A DNA stretch of 64,000 nt from Massilia sp. YIM B02769 (GTDB lineage Bacteria > Pseudomonadota > Gammaproteobacteria > Burkholderiales > Burkholderiaceae_D): positions 248,001 to 312,000 of the forward strand of contig NZ_JASNRC010000006.1 in assembly GCF_030411995.1 (NCBI RefSeq). Direction: 5' to 3'. The position numbers were made by a program, and so were the translations under genes. Of this stretch, positions 1 through 10,799 are shown piece by piece. The notes below the pieces were generated by a model that worked only from the letters and a program-made list of their open reading frames with translations, ran no database searches and was not told where the DNA came from. Within the stretch, counting starts at the first letter, position 1. Each line of letters starts with the position of its first letter.

Positions 1-180
1 GGCGCCGATGCCGCCCTGGGCCGCCACGGTGTGCGAACGGGTCGGGAAGACCTTCGACAGCACGGCGACGTTCAGGCCGGCTTCGGTCAGTTGCAGTGCG
101 GCGCGCAGGCCGGAGCCGCCGGCGCCGACGATGACGACGTCGAATTGGCGGGTTGGAATTGCACTAGTAATTGCTGCCAC
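1..180 (-). CDS. sdhA: Succinate dehydrogenase flavoprotein subunit, N-terminal part (runs off the window)
   Basis: Only the first 60 codons are present. Translation from a GTG at 180 gives an N-terminal Rossmann dinucleotide-binding motif ([15 protein letters not shown], about residues 15-29) followed by [12 protein letters not shown], the loop that carries the FAD-linked histidine in SdhA/FrdA proteins. The protein is the FAD subunit of respiratory complex II and oxidises succinate to fumarate at the cytoplasmic face of the inner membrane. The start lies two bases after the sdhD stop, with GGAG inside the sdhD end as ribosome binding site, so sdhC-sdhD-sdhA form one transcript. The GTG start is my choice; no ATG is available at this position. 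Confidence 0.93.
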   Translation of the reverse strand, partial: MAAITSAIPTRQFDVVIVGAGGSGLRAALQLTEAGLNVAVLSKVFPTRSHTVAAQGGIGA

Positions 181-182
181 GA

Positions 183-551
183 TTAAACACTCCAGAGAAT
201 TTGCACAGTCCACACGGCATAGGCCAGCAGTGCGAGCACGGTGGCACATTGCAGGAACAGCTTGATGCCGGCGTTCTTGACGTAGTCCATCCAGATGTCA
301 CGCAGGCCGACCCAGGCGTGGTAGAACAGGCCGAAGAAGGTCACGGCCGAGAACAGCTTGAACCACTGGCGCGAGAACAGTGCCGCCCAGCCTTCGTAGG
401 TGAAATTCTGTGCGGTCAGGAAGGTGCCGAGCAGGATGACGGTGTAGACCACCATCAGGATGGCGGTGATGCGCTGGGCCAGCCAGTCGCGCACGCCGTA
501 GTGGGCGCCGACGACGAGGCGGCGCTGGCCGATATTATTCTTGCTTGCCAT
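183..551 (-). CDS. sdhD: Succinate dehydrogenase membrane anchor subunit
   Basis: 122 residues, the usual length of SdhD. It has three hydrophobic helices (about residues 28-48, 66-86 and 97-119). The stretch [16 protein letters not shown] contains the conserved histidine and aspartate region used for heme b and quinone binding in complex II anchors. With SdhC it holds the SdhAB catalytic part to the inner membrane and passes electrons to ubiquinone. It starts two bases after sdhC and ends two bases before sdhA. The start is supported by GGAG about nine bases upstream, within the sdhC end. Confidence 0.95.
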   Translation of the reverse strand: MASKNNIGQRRLVVGAHYGVRDWLAQRITAILMVVYTVILLGTFLTAQNFTYEGWAALFSRQWFKLFSAVTFFGLFYHAWVGLRDIWMDYVKNAGIKLFLQCATVLALLAYAVWTVQILWSV

Positions 552-553
552 GA

Positions 554-976
554 TTAGAAGACTCCAAACAGTTTCAGGCCGACGACGACGGTCAGGGCCA
601 GGCTGATCACCAGCACCCAGCGTGCGGTTTTCTGTGCTGCATCCTTGTCCAGGGCCAGGTGGTTATCCATGAACAGGTGGCGGACGCCGGCGGTGAAGTG
701 GTGCAGGTAGGCCCACGACAGGCCGAGCAGGATGACCTTGACGAACAGGTTGTCGACGATGCCGGCGAAATGGGCGAAGGAAATCTCCGAGCGCAGGCTT
801 TCCTGCAGCAGGTAGAGCAGGAAAGGCAGCATCAGGAACATGCCGAACCCGCTGATACGGTGCAGGATCGATACAATCGCCGACGGCGGCTGGCGATAGT
901 TCATCGTAATGTCGGTAATGTTGACATTACGAATCGGCTGTCCCCTCTTTTGCTGCTTTGTTATGGCTTCGGACAT
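554..976 (-). CDS. sdhC: Succinate dehydrogenase cytochrome b556 subunit
   Basis: 140 residues with the SdhC family signature: RPIRNVNITDITMNYRQPPSAIVSILHRISG near the N terminus and HHFTAGVRHLFMD around residues 90-103, containing the heme-ligand histidine region. Three membrane helices follow the normal pattern. It is the large cytochrome b anchor of complex II. A very strong AAGGAGGTG ribosome binding site lies about six bases before the ATG. This is the first gene of the sdh operon running off the left edge; its promoter must lie in the 977-1375 stretch. Confidence 0.96.
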   Translation of the reverse strand: MSEAITKQQKRGQPIRNVNITDITMNYRQPPSAIVSILHRISGFGMFLMLPFLLYLLQESLRSEISFAHFAGIVDNLFVKVILLGLSWAYLHHFTAGVRHLFMDNHLALDKDAAQKTARWVLVISLALTVVVGLKLFGVF

Positions 977-1375
977 ACAACACCTCCTTGACTGACAAAA
1001 TGTGATTAACCCTTAATTTTCGCCGATTTTTTGATCCGCACCAATATCCGTTTCCGGAATATCGGTCAGTCGCGCGGGGAACAGGGTTTTGTTCGGCGCA
1101 TTCTAAAAACCAACATATTTTAATCGCATGACGCGATTGCTGCCGGGCCCGGTTTGGGCCTGGCAAATTCCTTCAAAAACCATCGTGCCGATCGGTCGCG
1201 GCGCCTCCCGTACGGTGGGCACTCCGTGCCCACGCGGAACGTCGCGCCAACGAAACGCTTGTGCGAACGTTGACCGATGGTCATGCGATCCGCGTCGAAG
1301 AGAGCAGCCACGGTGCGAACATTCGCGTGGGCACGGAGTGCCCACCGTACGGTCACAGCCAACATTCTTCAACCG
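977..1375. other. 399-bp intergenic stretch between the GntR gene and sdhC
   Basis: No gene is supported here. The stretch should contain the sdhCDAB promoter and leader. It holds one complete pair of the palindromic repeat family (1209-1352). An imperfect inverted repeat (AATATCCG / CGGAATAT) lies at about 1043-1062, some 70 bases upstream of sdhC, and could be a regulator site. Short open frames across the region read through the repeats and have no convincing ribosome binding sites. Confidence 0.7.
1209..1352. repeat. Head-to-head pair of palindromic repeat units (arm type GTGGGCAC)
   Basis: Two inverted copies of one unit. The first has arms GTGGGCAC (1215-1222) and GTGCCCAC (1226-1233) with loop TCC, flanked by CGTACG and GCGG. 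The second is its reverse complement with arms at 1327-1334 and 1338-1345, ending ACCGTACGGT. The 85 or so bases between them are unrelated to the interiors of the other pairs. The arrangement resembles REP/BIME elements of other bacteria. It lies between the GntR gene and sdhC and does not enter either gene. Confidence 0.85.
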
Positions 1376-2143
1376 TTACGACAATTCGTTCTGGTAGTGA
1401 TGGTTTGCTGTCGAATACAAGCCACGACGCAACTCCACCGCCTTGTCCCCATAGGTGAACGACACCCGCTCCGCGCACAGCAGCGGCGTGCCTTCGCTCA
1501 CCCCTAAATATTCCGCGGCCGCGCTATCCGCGCCGACCGCACGGATCTTCTCGGTCGCGCGGATCATGCGCGTGCCGAATTCCGATTCGAACAGGCCATA
1601 CATCGGCCCCTTGTATTCCACCAGCCGCTCCGCCGTCAGGCCCTTGAACAACTGCCCCGGCAGCCATAGCTCTTCCAGGATCGTCGGCGCGCCGTCGAAC
1701 GATTGCACACGCTTGATGTAGACGACCGCGTCGCCCGCCTTCAGCTCGAGCAAACGGGCGACCTCGGCCGGCGCGCGGATGCGCTTGACCTCGATGACGC
1801 GGTTGTCGGGATGGTGGGGAACGCCCTCGTCGGGCATCAGTTTCAGGAAACGGAAGTGGGCGCGTTCTTCGTGATGGGTGGCGACAAACGTCCCCTTCCC
1901 CTGGCGGCGCACGACCAGGTTCTCGGCCGCCAGCTCGTCGATGGCCTTGCGCACCGTGCCCTGGCTGACCTTGAAGCGCGCGGCCAGTTCGACCTCGCTC
2001 GGCATCAATTCGCCCGGCTTCCACTCGCCCGCCTGCAGGCTCTGGGTGATCAGCGCCTTGATCTGCTGGTACAGCGGCCGGAACGACGGCGAACCGTTGC
2101 CGACTGTGCCGTCGCTGTTCGGGTTGGACGAAAGGGGATTCAT
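1376..2143 (-). CDS. GntR-family (HutC/UTRA type) transcriptional regulator
   Basis: 255 residues. Residues about 22-88 form the GntR winged helix (RPLYQQIKALITQSLQ, then MPSEVELAARFKVSQGTVRKAI and the wing RRQGKGTFV). Residues about 105-245 match the UTRA effector-binding domain of the HutC subfamily. It sits between the sdh operon and divergent mdh, a context that suggests control of TCA-cycle genes by a small organic acid; the ligand is not visible in the sequence. A perfect 16-bp palindrome 60 bases upstream of its start is the obvious candidate operator, which would also give autoregulation. GntR assignment is certain; the regulon is inference. Confidence 0.9.
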   Translation of the reverse strand: MNPLSSNPNSDGTVGNGSPSFRPLYQQIKALITQSLQAGEWKPGELMPSEVELAARFKVSQGTVRKAIDELAAENLVVRRQGKGTFVATHHEERAHFRFLKLMPDEGVPHHPDNRVIEVKRIRAPAEVARLLELKAGDAVVYIKRVQSFDGAPTILEELWLPGQLFKGLTAERLVEYKGPMYGLFESEFGTRMIRATEKIRAVGADSAAAEYLGVSEGTPLLCAERVSFTYGDKAVELRRGLYSTANHHYQNELS

Positions 2144-2202
2144 AGACCGCTATTTCACCACGAAAGCCCTTCCTCGTCCAGTGTACACATGGCAAGGACA
2201 TG

Positions 2203-2218
2203 TGTCTTATATAAGACA
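2203..2218. promoter_or_regulatory. Candidate GntR operator, perfect 16-bp palindrome
   Basis: TGTCTTATATAAGACA is fully self-complementary (half-site TGTCTTAT). It lies in the divergent region between the GntR gene (start 2143) and mdh (start 2437). GntR proteins bind short AT-centred palindromes as dimers, so this is a good candidate for the regulator's own operator. No second copy was seen before sdhC, citE-like or acnA. The sequence is observed; binding is inference. Confidence 0.6.
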
Positions 2219-2436
2219 TATGATATCAATTGACAGGTGGAAGTGGCGAGGAATACACTCGCGGTCGATTGGAAGCTTGCCGCCCCGCGGCCGGCCTGTT
2301 GCCGACGGCGCAAACAGGCCCCGCTCGACTGCAGGCATCCACGTGAATACTTGCCTATTTTGGTATCATTGCAGTTTTCCCAAACAGGCGTATTCTCGGC
2401 GTCGACCGTTTTCATTCCCACTTTTGGAGATTCATC

Positions 2437-3426
2437 ATGGCTAAAACCCCACTGCGCGTTGCCGTTACCGGCGCGGCCGGCCAGATCGGCTATTCCCTGC
2501 TGTTCCGCATCGCCAACGGCGACATGCTGGGCAAGGACCAGCCGGTCATCCTGCAACTGCTGGAAATCGACAACGAAAAGGCACAGAAGGCGCTCAAGGG
2601 CGTCATGATGGAAATCGACGACTGCGCATTCCCGCTGCTGGCCGGCATGACCGCCCACTCGGATCCGATGACCGCCTTCAAGGACGTCGACTACGCCCTG
2701 CTGGTCGGCGCACGTCCACGCGGCCCTGGCATGGAACGCAAGGACCTGCTGGAAGCGAATGCCCAGATCTTCACCGTGCAGGGCAAGGCGCTGGACGCCG
2801 TCGCTTCGCGTAACGTGAAAGTCCTGGTGGTCGGCAACCCAGCCAACACCAACGCCTACATCGCCATGAAGTCGGCTCCTTCGCTGCCGGCCAAGAACTT
2901 CACCGCCATGCTGCGCCTGGACCACAACCGCGCCCTGTCGCAAGTCGCTGCGAAAACCGGCAAGCCGGTCGCGTCGATCGAGAAGCTGGCCGTCTGGGGC
3001 AACCACTCGCCAACCATGTACGCCGACTACCGCTTCGCCACCATCGACGGCCAGTCGGTCAAGGACATGATCAACGACGACGCCTGGAACCGCGACACCT
3101 TCCTGCCGACCGTCGGCAAGCGCGGCGCCGCCATCATCGAAGCACGCGGCCTGTCGTCGGCAGCCTCGGCAGCCAACGCCGCCATCGACCACATGCACGA
3201 CTGGCACGTCGGCACCAACGGCAAGTGGACCACCATGGGCATCCCGTCGGACGGTTCGTACGGCATTCCGAAGGACACCATGTTCGGCTTCCCGGTCACC
3301 ATCGAAAACGGCGAATACCAGATCGTGCAAGGCCTGGACATCGACGCCTTCTCGCAAGAGCGCATCGATCTGACCCTGAAGGAACTGACCGAAGAACGCG
3401 AAGGCGTGGCCCACCTGCTGGCCTAA
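2437..3426 (+). CDS. mdh: Malate dehydrogenase (NAD-dependent)
   Basis: 329 residues, the normal length for the proteobacterial/cytosolic-type malate dehydrogenase. The NAD-binding GAAGQIG motif is at residues 12-18. The substrate-binding loop [13 protein letters not shown] lies around residues 91-103. [11 protein letters not shown] contains the catalytic histidine at 190. It interconverts malate and oxaloacetate in the cytoplasm. GGAGA lies eight bases before the ATG. It is divergent from the GntR gene across about 290 bases, which contain the palindromic candidate operator. A hairpin follows at 3474-3506 before the next gene. Confidence 0.98.
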   Translation: MAKTPLRVAVTGAAGQIGYSLLFRIANGDMLGKDQPVILQLLEIDNEKAQKALKGVMMEIDDCAFPLLAGMTAHSDPMTAFKDVDYALLVGARPRGPGMERKDLLEANAQIFTVQGKALDAVASRNVKVLVVGNPANTNAYIAMKSAPSLPAKNFTAMLRLDHNRALSQVAAKTGKPVASIEKLAVWGNHSPTMYADYRFATIDGQSVKDMINDDAWNRDTFLPTVGKRGAAIIEARGLSSAASAANAAIDHMHDWHVGTNGKWTTMGIPSDGSYGIPKDTMFGFPVTIENGEYQIVQGLDIDAFSQERIDLTLKELTEEREGVAHLLA

Positions 3427-3473
3427 GCCCACACAGCGGCGCCATGGAACCGGCCAAGCCGACCGTGCGCCGC

Positions 3474-3506
3474 AGCCGCCGCACCCCTGTCAAGGGGCCG
3501 GCGGCT
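3474..3506 (+). terminator. Hairpin after mdh, possible terminator or attenuator
   Basis: AGCCGCCG (3474-3481) pairs with CGGCGGCT (3499-3506), and CCCCT (3484-3488) with AGGGG (3493-3497), leaving a four-base loop. TTCGTCGTTTT follows. The stem is strong but the T-run is broken, so it may only reduce read-through from mdh into the lyase gene. Confidence 0.5.
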
Positions 3507-3557
3507 TCGTCGTTTTCCACGTCAGCATCCGCATCACACGAGATACACGAAACACAC

Positions 3558-4547
3558 ATGCATCCTTCCGAGGTTTTATTCCAGGGCAAACGGCAGCCGC
3601 TCCTTCTTCCCGCCTGCGATCACTATTGCGGCTCGGAGAAACTGATGCGCAAGTCGATGGCCTTGCAACAAGAGCTTGGTCCCGTCTTCGACATCACCTT
3701 CGACTGCGAGGACGGCGCCGCCGCCGGCAACGAAGCCGCGCACGCCCAGCTGGTCGCTGAGCTCATCAATAGCGACGACAACCGCCACAAGCGCATCGGC
3801 GCGCGCCTGCACGACATCGACAGCCCCTTCTTCGAGAGCGACGTGGCGACCATCGTCGGCGCCGCCGCCAACAACCTGGCCTATGTGGTGCTGCCGAAAC
3901 CGAACGGCGTGGCCGACGTGCGCCGCGCGCTGGAAATCATCAACCGCGTGGCAATTCCCGCCGGCCGCGCGGCCTTGCCGGTGCACGTGCTGGTCGAGAC
4001 CCACGGCGCCCTGCGCGAAGCGTACGAGATCGCCGCCCTGCCCCAGGTCGAGTGCCTGTCGTTCGGGATCATGGACTTCGTATCGAGCCACTACGGCGCG
4101 ATTCCGGCGAGCGCGATGCGCACCCCGGGACAGTTTTCGCATCCTTTGGTTGTCCGCGCCAAGCTGGAAATGGTTGCGGCATGTCATGCGCACGGCAAGG
4201 TCGCCTCGCATAATGTGACGACCGAAATCAAGGACAGCGCGGTTGTGGCCAACGATGCACAACGCGCTGGGGCTGAATTCGGCTTCACGCGCATGTGGAG
4301 CATCCACCCGGACCAGATCAAGCCGATCATCAAGGCGTTCACGCCAAGGTTGTCGGAAGTGAACGAAGCCACCAACATCCTGCAGGAAGCGATGGCGGTA
4401 AATTGGGGGCCGATCGCTCAGCATGGGCGCTTGCACGACCGCGCCAGCTACCGATATTATTGGACCGTTTTGCAGCGCGCGAAGCTGGCCGGCCTGGCGC
4501 TGCCTGAATCCGCGGCGGCAATCGTCAACCAAACGGAAATCCACTAA
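3558..4547 (+). CDS. HpcH/HpaI-family (CitE-like) C-C lyase
   Basis: 329 residues, a TIM-barrel lyase of the HpcH/HpaI aldolase / citrate lyase beta family. FDCEDGAA (D49-C50-E51-D52) is the family's metal and substrate region, and FGIMDFVS with [13 protein letters not shown] are the expected later barrel motifs. Members cleave malyl-CoA, citramalyl-CoA or citryl-CoA type substrates; the exact substrate cannot be read from sequence. No citrate lyase alpha or acyl-carrier genes are adjacent, so a stand-alone acyl-CoA lyase is more likely than citrate lyase. Start chosen at ATG 3558 because the family motif LPACDHYCG starts soon after; earlier in-frame codons overlap mdh. Its stop overlaps the next start (TAATG). 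Confidence 0.85.
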   Translation: MHPSEVLFQGKRQPLLLPACDHYCGSEKLMRKSMALQQELGPVFDITFDCEDGAAAGNEAAHAQLVAELINSDDNRHKRIGARLHDIDSPFFESDVATIVGAAANNLAYVVLPKPNGVADVRRALEIINRVAIPAGRAALPVHVLVETHGALREAYEIAALPQVECLSFGIMDFVSSHYGAIPASAMRTPGQFSHPLVVRAKLEMVAACHAHGKVASHNVTTEIKDSAVVANDAQRAGAEFGFTRMWSIHPDQIKPIIKAFTPRLSEVNEATNILQEAMAVNWGPIAQHGRLHDRASYRYYWTVLQRAKLAGLALPESAAAIVNQTEIH

Positions 4548-5089
4548 TGGCCACCCCAGTCAAAACCCTCCTCGCCGCCGGCACGTTTGCGCTCGCGGCC
4601 CTCGGCCTGTGCGCCGCGCCCGCCTCGGCAGCGCCTGAAAAGAACCATCCGAAGGCCGCCGATGTTGTAAAAAAGGCGCAAACCAAGAAATCGTCCAAAG
4701 GTAAAAAAGCGGCCGCCGTTGCTGCCGCAGCCGGCGCCGGCGCCGCGGTCGCCGCCACCATTGACGAGCCGGAACCGGACATCACCGACACCAAGGTCAC
4801 CGACTACGCCTGCGAACTGGGCAACGCGATCACGATCTACACGAACGAGAAAGACGATGCGCACATCGCGCTGCGCTGGAAGAAGCGCCTGCACCGCCTC
4901 GAGCGCGTGGGCACGACCACCGGCGCGCTGCGCTTCGAGAACAAGAACTATGGCCTGATCTGGATCGGCATTCCTGCGAAGGGCATCCTGCTCGATTCGA
5001 AGCTGAACCGCCAGCTGGCCAACGAATGCAAGAACGCGGAGCAGTCCAAGCCGCTGGTTACCGCCGGCCTGGAAGAAAAGAAAGGCTGA
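4547..5089 (+). CDS. Exported protein with an MliC-like (lysozyme inhibitor) C-terminal domain
   Basis: 180 residues. A signal peptide (hydrophobic 7-22, cleavage near APASA-A at 28) is followed by a Lys/Ala-rich linker (residues 36-70). Residues about 88-163 run YACELGNAITIYT ... LHRLERVGTTTGALRFENK ... LIWIGIPAKGILLD ... ANEC. The first and last cysteines, the small-residue beta pattern and length fit the MliC/PliC periplasmic lysozyme-inhibitor fold. The match is by pattern only; the family's functional S-G-x-x-Y region is degenerate, so activity is uncertain. The start codon overlaps the stop of the lyase gene (TAATG), showing translational coupling, although the two products have no obvious common role. 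Confidence 0.6.
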   Translation: MATPVKTLLAAGTFALAALGLCAAPASAAPEKNHPKAADVVKKAQTKKSSKGKKAAAVAAAAGAGAAVAATIDEPEPDITDTKVTDYACELGNAITIYTNEKDDAHIALRWKKRLHRLERVGTTTGALRFENKNYGLIWIGIPAKGILLDSKLNRQLANECKNAEQSKPLVTAGLEEKKG

Positions 5090-5100
5090 TGCAAAGTGAA

Positions 5101-5120
5101 GGCCGGCCTGCGCGCCGGCC
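5101..5120. terminator. Short GC hairpin after the MliC-like gene
   Basis: GGCCGGC (5101-5107) and GCCGGCC (5114-5120) form a seven-base-pair stem around a six-base loop. No T-run follows, so intrinsic termination is doubtful. It marks the boundary before acnA. Confidence 0.4.
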
Positions 5121-5188
5121 AATTGCCTTGCGCACGCCGACTGTTAGTTTAGTAGCAATAACAAGAGACCCCTACTGAAGGAGAGCTT

Positions 5189-7897
<2,709 letters not shown>

Positions 7898-7927
7898 TCG
7901 CGGGCCCGCGCAAGCGGGCTTGCATGG

Positions 7928-7964
7928 AAAGGGCCGGTTCCCGCAAGGGGCCGGCCCTTTTTTT
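7928..7964 (+). terminator. Rho-independent terminator of acnA
   Basis: AAAGGGCCGG (7928-7937) pairs perfectly with CCGGCCCTTT (7951-7960) and is followed by a run of seven T. It lies about 30 bases after the acnA stop. Confidence 0.9.
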
Positions 7965-8108
7965 CGTCCTGACGCGTGCTGATGGGCAAACTCACTCTAT
8001 CTCGCCAGCAATTTTCATTACTGTAGAGATCAGGATTTTTTACACTTTCTACCTCGAGTGTGGCGAACGTAAAGACAAGCCATTGATTTGAAAGGACGTC
8101 GATACGCG

Positions 8109-8122
8109 GGTATGCAGTTTGC
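8109..8122 (+). promoter_or_regulatory. Weak sigma-54-like -24/-12 match before the PEP-CTERM gene
   Basis: GG at 8109-8110 and GC at 8121-8122 are ten bases apart within GGTATGCAGTTTGC, giving the invariant GG/GC pair and a TTGC block of a sigma-54 promoter. The -24 side lacks the usual TGGCAC. PEP-CTERM genes in exosortase systems are often controlled by the PrsK/PrsR sigma-54 pathway, which is why the match is recorded. Confidence 0.25.
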
Positions 8123-8174
8123 TTGTACCTCTGTGCGGTGGCGGCACCGCTCAACCATTGACGAGGATGCGATC

Positions 8175-9059
8175 ATGAAACTTCTGAAGAAACTGGCCCT
8201 GGCTACCGCAATCGCGGTGTCGATGGGGTCGGCGCAGGGGCAAACTGTCTTGAACGACTGGGTTTTCAATCCGAATGGAGGCGGATTCGAAAGCGGGCAG
8301 GAGATCAACGAATACCTGGATGTGAACGGTAATGCCTTCATCACGCTGAACCCGACAGGTACGAACAGTTTCTCGTTCACCGAACATGCCGTGTTCAATT
8401 TGACGCAGGCAGACTCGAACGGGATGCTTTTCCCGATGACCTACGCAGGGGGGAATATCTCCGCAGTCTTCGAAGGCTCCGGCACGGGCACCTTTGGCAC
8501 AGGTGACACCAACGGTTCATTCACCTTCTCAGGCGGCACCATCCGGATGTACCAGAATCCCACCAATAACCAGTACAGCGGTACAGAAGGCATTTATGGC
8601 GCCAATCTCGGCAACCTGATTGCCACCTTCGACGTGCTGGCCGGCGGCGGCGGCCTGGTCGATTCAACGGGCGCCCCAACCACGAATGGCCAGGTCAGCG
8701 TGTTCGCGCAGGCCTCGACAGGCGGTCTCGCCCCAGGCTACTTCTTCCGTGGGAACGGGGACGACTTGTCGGAGGAATCCATCCTCGCTTTTGCCTTTAC
8801 CAATGCGAATGCCATCGGCGACCCGAGCGACAGGCTGGTTGACGAAGTGGCCTGCGAATTCGCCGGCTTCACGGGGCCTGGCTGCGATGGGACCGACTAC
8901 GCGAACGCGCCGCGCCAGTATTTCTTCATCAGCGGCAACGGCCAGTTCAAGCTGAACGAAGTCGACAGCGAAGTGCCGGAGCCGGGTTCGCTGGCCCTGT
9001 TCGGCATCGCGATGCTGGGCGCCGGCATGGCGGCACGCAAACGCAACGGCAAAACCTGA
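8175..9059 (+). CDS. PEP-CTERM sorting-domain exported protein
   Basis: 294 residues from ATG 8175. An N-terminal signal peptide (MKLLKKLALATAIAVSMGSA) is followed by a Gly/Asn/Thr-rich body with no recognised enzyme motif. The C terminus (267-294) is a textbook PEP-CTERM signal: VPEPGS, a hydrophobic helix, then AARKRNGKT. Such proteins are cut and anchored or released by an exosortase (EpsH/XrtA family) during exopolysaccharide or biofilm formation. No exosortase gene is in the window, so it must be elsewhere in the genome. GAGG lies about ten bases before the start; an upstream in-frame ATG at 8112 would put the signal peptide internally. Confidence 0.85.
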   Translation: MKLLKKLALATAIAVSMGSAQGQTVLNDWVFNPNGGGFESGQEINEYLDVNGNAFITLNPTGTNSFSFTEHAVFNLTQADSNGMLFPMTYAGGNISAVFEGSGTGTFGTGDTNGSFTFSGGTIRMYQNPTNNQYSGTEGIYGANLGNLIATFDVLAGGGGLVDSTGAPTTNGQVSVFAQASTGGLAPGYFFRGNGDDLSEESILAFAFTNANAIGDPSDRLVDEVACEFAGFTGPGCDGTDYANAPRQYFFISGNGQFKLNEVDSEVPEPGSLALFGIAMLGAGMAARKRNGKT

Positions 9060-9064
9060 ATGGT

Positions 9065-9122
9065 GATGCGGCGCACGTGAACAAGGAGCGGGCTTGCCAG
9101 CTCCTTGACGTGGGCCGCATCA
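9065..9122. terminator. Long hairpin between convergent genes
   Basis: GATGCGGC (9065-9072), CACGT (9074-9078) and AAGGAGC (9083-9089) pair in register with GCTCCTT (9100-9106), ACGTG (9108-9112) and GCCGCATC (9115-9122). The stem has about 20 pairs with one mismatch and one bulge around a ten-base loop. It sits between the convergent PEP-CTERM and hydrolase genes and takes in the hydrolase stop codon. No T-run, but a bidirectional transcription boundary is likely. Confidence 0.55.
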
Positions 9123-10151
9123 GCGCGCCAGCGCCGCCGCTTCGCGCAAGACTTGCAGCTGGGCGGCGATCATCGGCTCGTTCGGATCGTGGCCGGCACG
9201 CGGCACCACCACGAAGCGCTTGTGCGGCGCCTCGATGCGGTCGAAGTAGCGCTGCGCCACCTCGGGCGCGGACAGGAGGTCTTCCCCGCCCATGACGAAA
9301 TACACCGGCAGTTCGAAACGCGTGTCCATCCGGTACAAGTCGAAGCGCGAGAACATGCCGTCGCCCTTTAGGCCAACGAACTGCAGGAAGGAATAATCCT
9401 CGCCGGCTTCGTAATCGGCTTCGTATTTCGGCGTTGTGTACAAGGGCGCAGGCTTCCACCACGTGGCGGGCGCCGGATCGGTCACCAGCGCCTCGTACTT
9501 GCGGTCGATGCGGCGGGCGATGCCAAAGGCGCGCGGATTCGTCCAGGGCGGCGCACCGAGCGCTTCGAGCTTGTCGATGGCGTCCTTGTCGCCGGCGGCG
9601 CGCGCCAGCCCTAGCAGCTTATCGTACATCGCTGTCTCGTTGTCCTTGTACGAAATCACCTGCACGGCGCCGATGTAGGCGTCGAACAGCGCCGGCTTCG
9701 CGTGCGCCATCTGGATGCCCAGCATCGAGCCCCAGGAGCTGCCCCAGAGCAGCAGCTTGCGCTTGCCGAGATGACGCGCGGCGTAGTCGGCCACTGCCAG
9801 GCCGTCGGCGGCCAGGATCTCCATCGTCAGGGCTTCGTCTTCGCCGGGGCGATTGCGGCCATACGTCATGCCCGCGCCGCGCTGGTCCCAATGCACCAGG
9901 GTGACGTCCTTTTCCCAGGTAGCGAAGACATTGTGGGCGGTGGGCGTGAGCGGGTTGCCGGGGCCACCGTGCACCATCAGCACCACCGGATTGCCGCAGC
10001 GCTGGCCCTTGATCGTGACCCATTGCTCGATGCCGTTGATGGCGACGAAGCCCTGCTCGTCGATCGGTTTGGCTGGGTCTTCGCAGGCGGCGCCGGCGAG
10101 GATGGGGAGCGACAGGAACAGGACAGACAGCAGCTTCACGAGGCGCGGCAT
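9120..10151 (-). CDS. Exported alpha/beta hydrolase, proline iminopeptidase-like (S33 type)
   Basis: 343 residues. The signal peptide occupies about residues 1-22. HGGPGNP at 61-67 is the S33 oxyanion-hole motif, and DQRGAGMTYG follows as in proline iminopeptidases. The nucleophile elbow is GSSWG (137-141, Ser139); Asp291 in GGEDLL and His321 in RAGHDP complete the triad. It probably cleaves small peptides or esters in the periplasm; the substrate is unknown. Start chosen at 10151 because GGAG lies six bases upstream and a signal peptide begins at once; the longer in-frame start at 10268 would overlap the GNAT gene and hide the signal. Confidence 0.85.
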   Translation of the reverse strand: MPRLVKLLSVLFLSLPILAGAACEDPAKPIDEQGFVAINGIEQWVTIKGQRCGNPVVLMVHGGPGNPLTPTAHNVFATWEKDVTLVHWDQRGAGMTYGRNRPGEDEALTMEILAADGLAVADYAARHLGKRKLLLWGSSWGSMLGIQMAHAKPALFDAYIGAVQVISYKDNETAMYDKLLGLARAAGDKDAIDKLEALGAPPWTNPRAFGIARRIDRKYEALVTDPAPATWWKPAPLYTTPKYEADYEAGEDYSFLQFVGLKGDGMFSRFDLYRMDTRFELPVYFVMGGEDLLSAPEVAQRYFDRIEAPHKRFVVVPRAGHDPNEPMIAAQLQVLREAAALAR

Positions 10152-10246
10152 CGGCAACTCCGGCAGGAACGGGAACAGCCATCCTACCGATACCTTTACA
10201 TGACAGCAACAAATAAAATGCCTGCATGCATGTTCGGTCCAGGTGC

Positions 10247-10723
10247 CTAGCGCGCCAACGCATGGCATTCGAAATGCAGCCGGTCATGCCATGCGCCATG
10301 CAGTTCGAAACTGCGCCGGGAATGACCGAACTGCGTGAAGCCGTTACGTAGCAGCACGCGCGCCGACGCCGCTTTCTCCACCCGGCAATCGGCCTCGACC
10401 CTGGCCAGGCCCAGCTCGCCGAACGCGATTCCCAGCACCTGCCGCACCGCTTCGCCCGCATACCCTTTGCCGCATTCGGCTTCGGCGATCCGGTAGCCCA
10501 GCACCGCAGATTGAAAATGCGCGCGCCGCACCTGGCCGAGGTTGACGCGTCCGAGGATGGCGCCCTGTCCGTTCTTCAACAGGAACTGGTAGCCGCGGTC
10601 GGCTCGTGCGTCCTCGAGCGCCAGCGCCAGCGCGTCTTCCACGCCGCCCGGCGCGTAATAGCAGGCAGGCCGGGCGTTGATGGTCGCCTCGAAAAAGGCC
10701 CGGTTGGCGGTTTCGAAGCTCAT
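10247..10723 (-). CDS. GNAT-family N-acetyltransferase (RimJ/RimL-like)
   Basis: 158 residues. GYRIAEAECGKGYAGEAVRQVLGIAFGELGLARVEADCRVEKAASARVLLRNGF covers the acetyl-CoA binding motif A (CGKGYAGEA) and the ASxRVLxRxGF segment typical of ribosomal-protein-alanine acetyltransferase-like enzymes. The N terminus begins in the middle of the usual FExANRAFFE motif, so the first strand (about 15-20 residues) of the family is missing. An in-frame stop ten codons upstream with no other start codon shows this is real in the sequence. It may be a shortened but functional member or slightly degraded. Confidence 0.8.
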   Translation of the reverse strand: MSFETANRAFFEATINARPACYYAPGGVEDALALALEDARADRGYQFLLKNGQGAILGRVNLGQVRRAHFQSAVLGYRIAEAECGKGYAGEAVRQVLGIAFGELGLARVEADCRVEKAASARVLLRNGFTQFGHSRRSFELHGAWHDRLHFECHALAR

Positions 10724-10799
10724 CTGCCTAGCCTCGCACGCCCATGCCTGTCAAGCAACATTGCCGAGTGTGTCACCCGGACCACATTTTCAATGCAGC

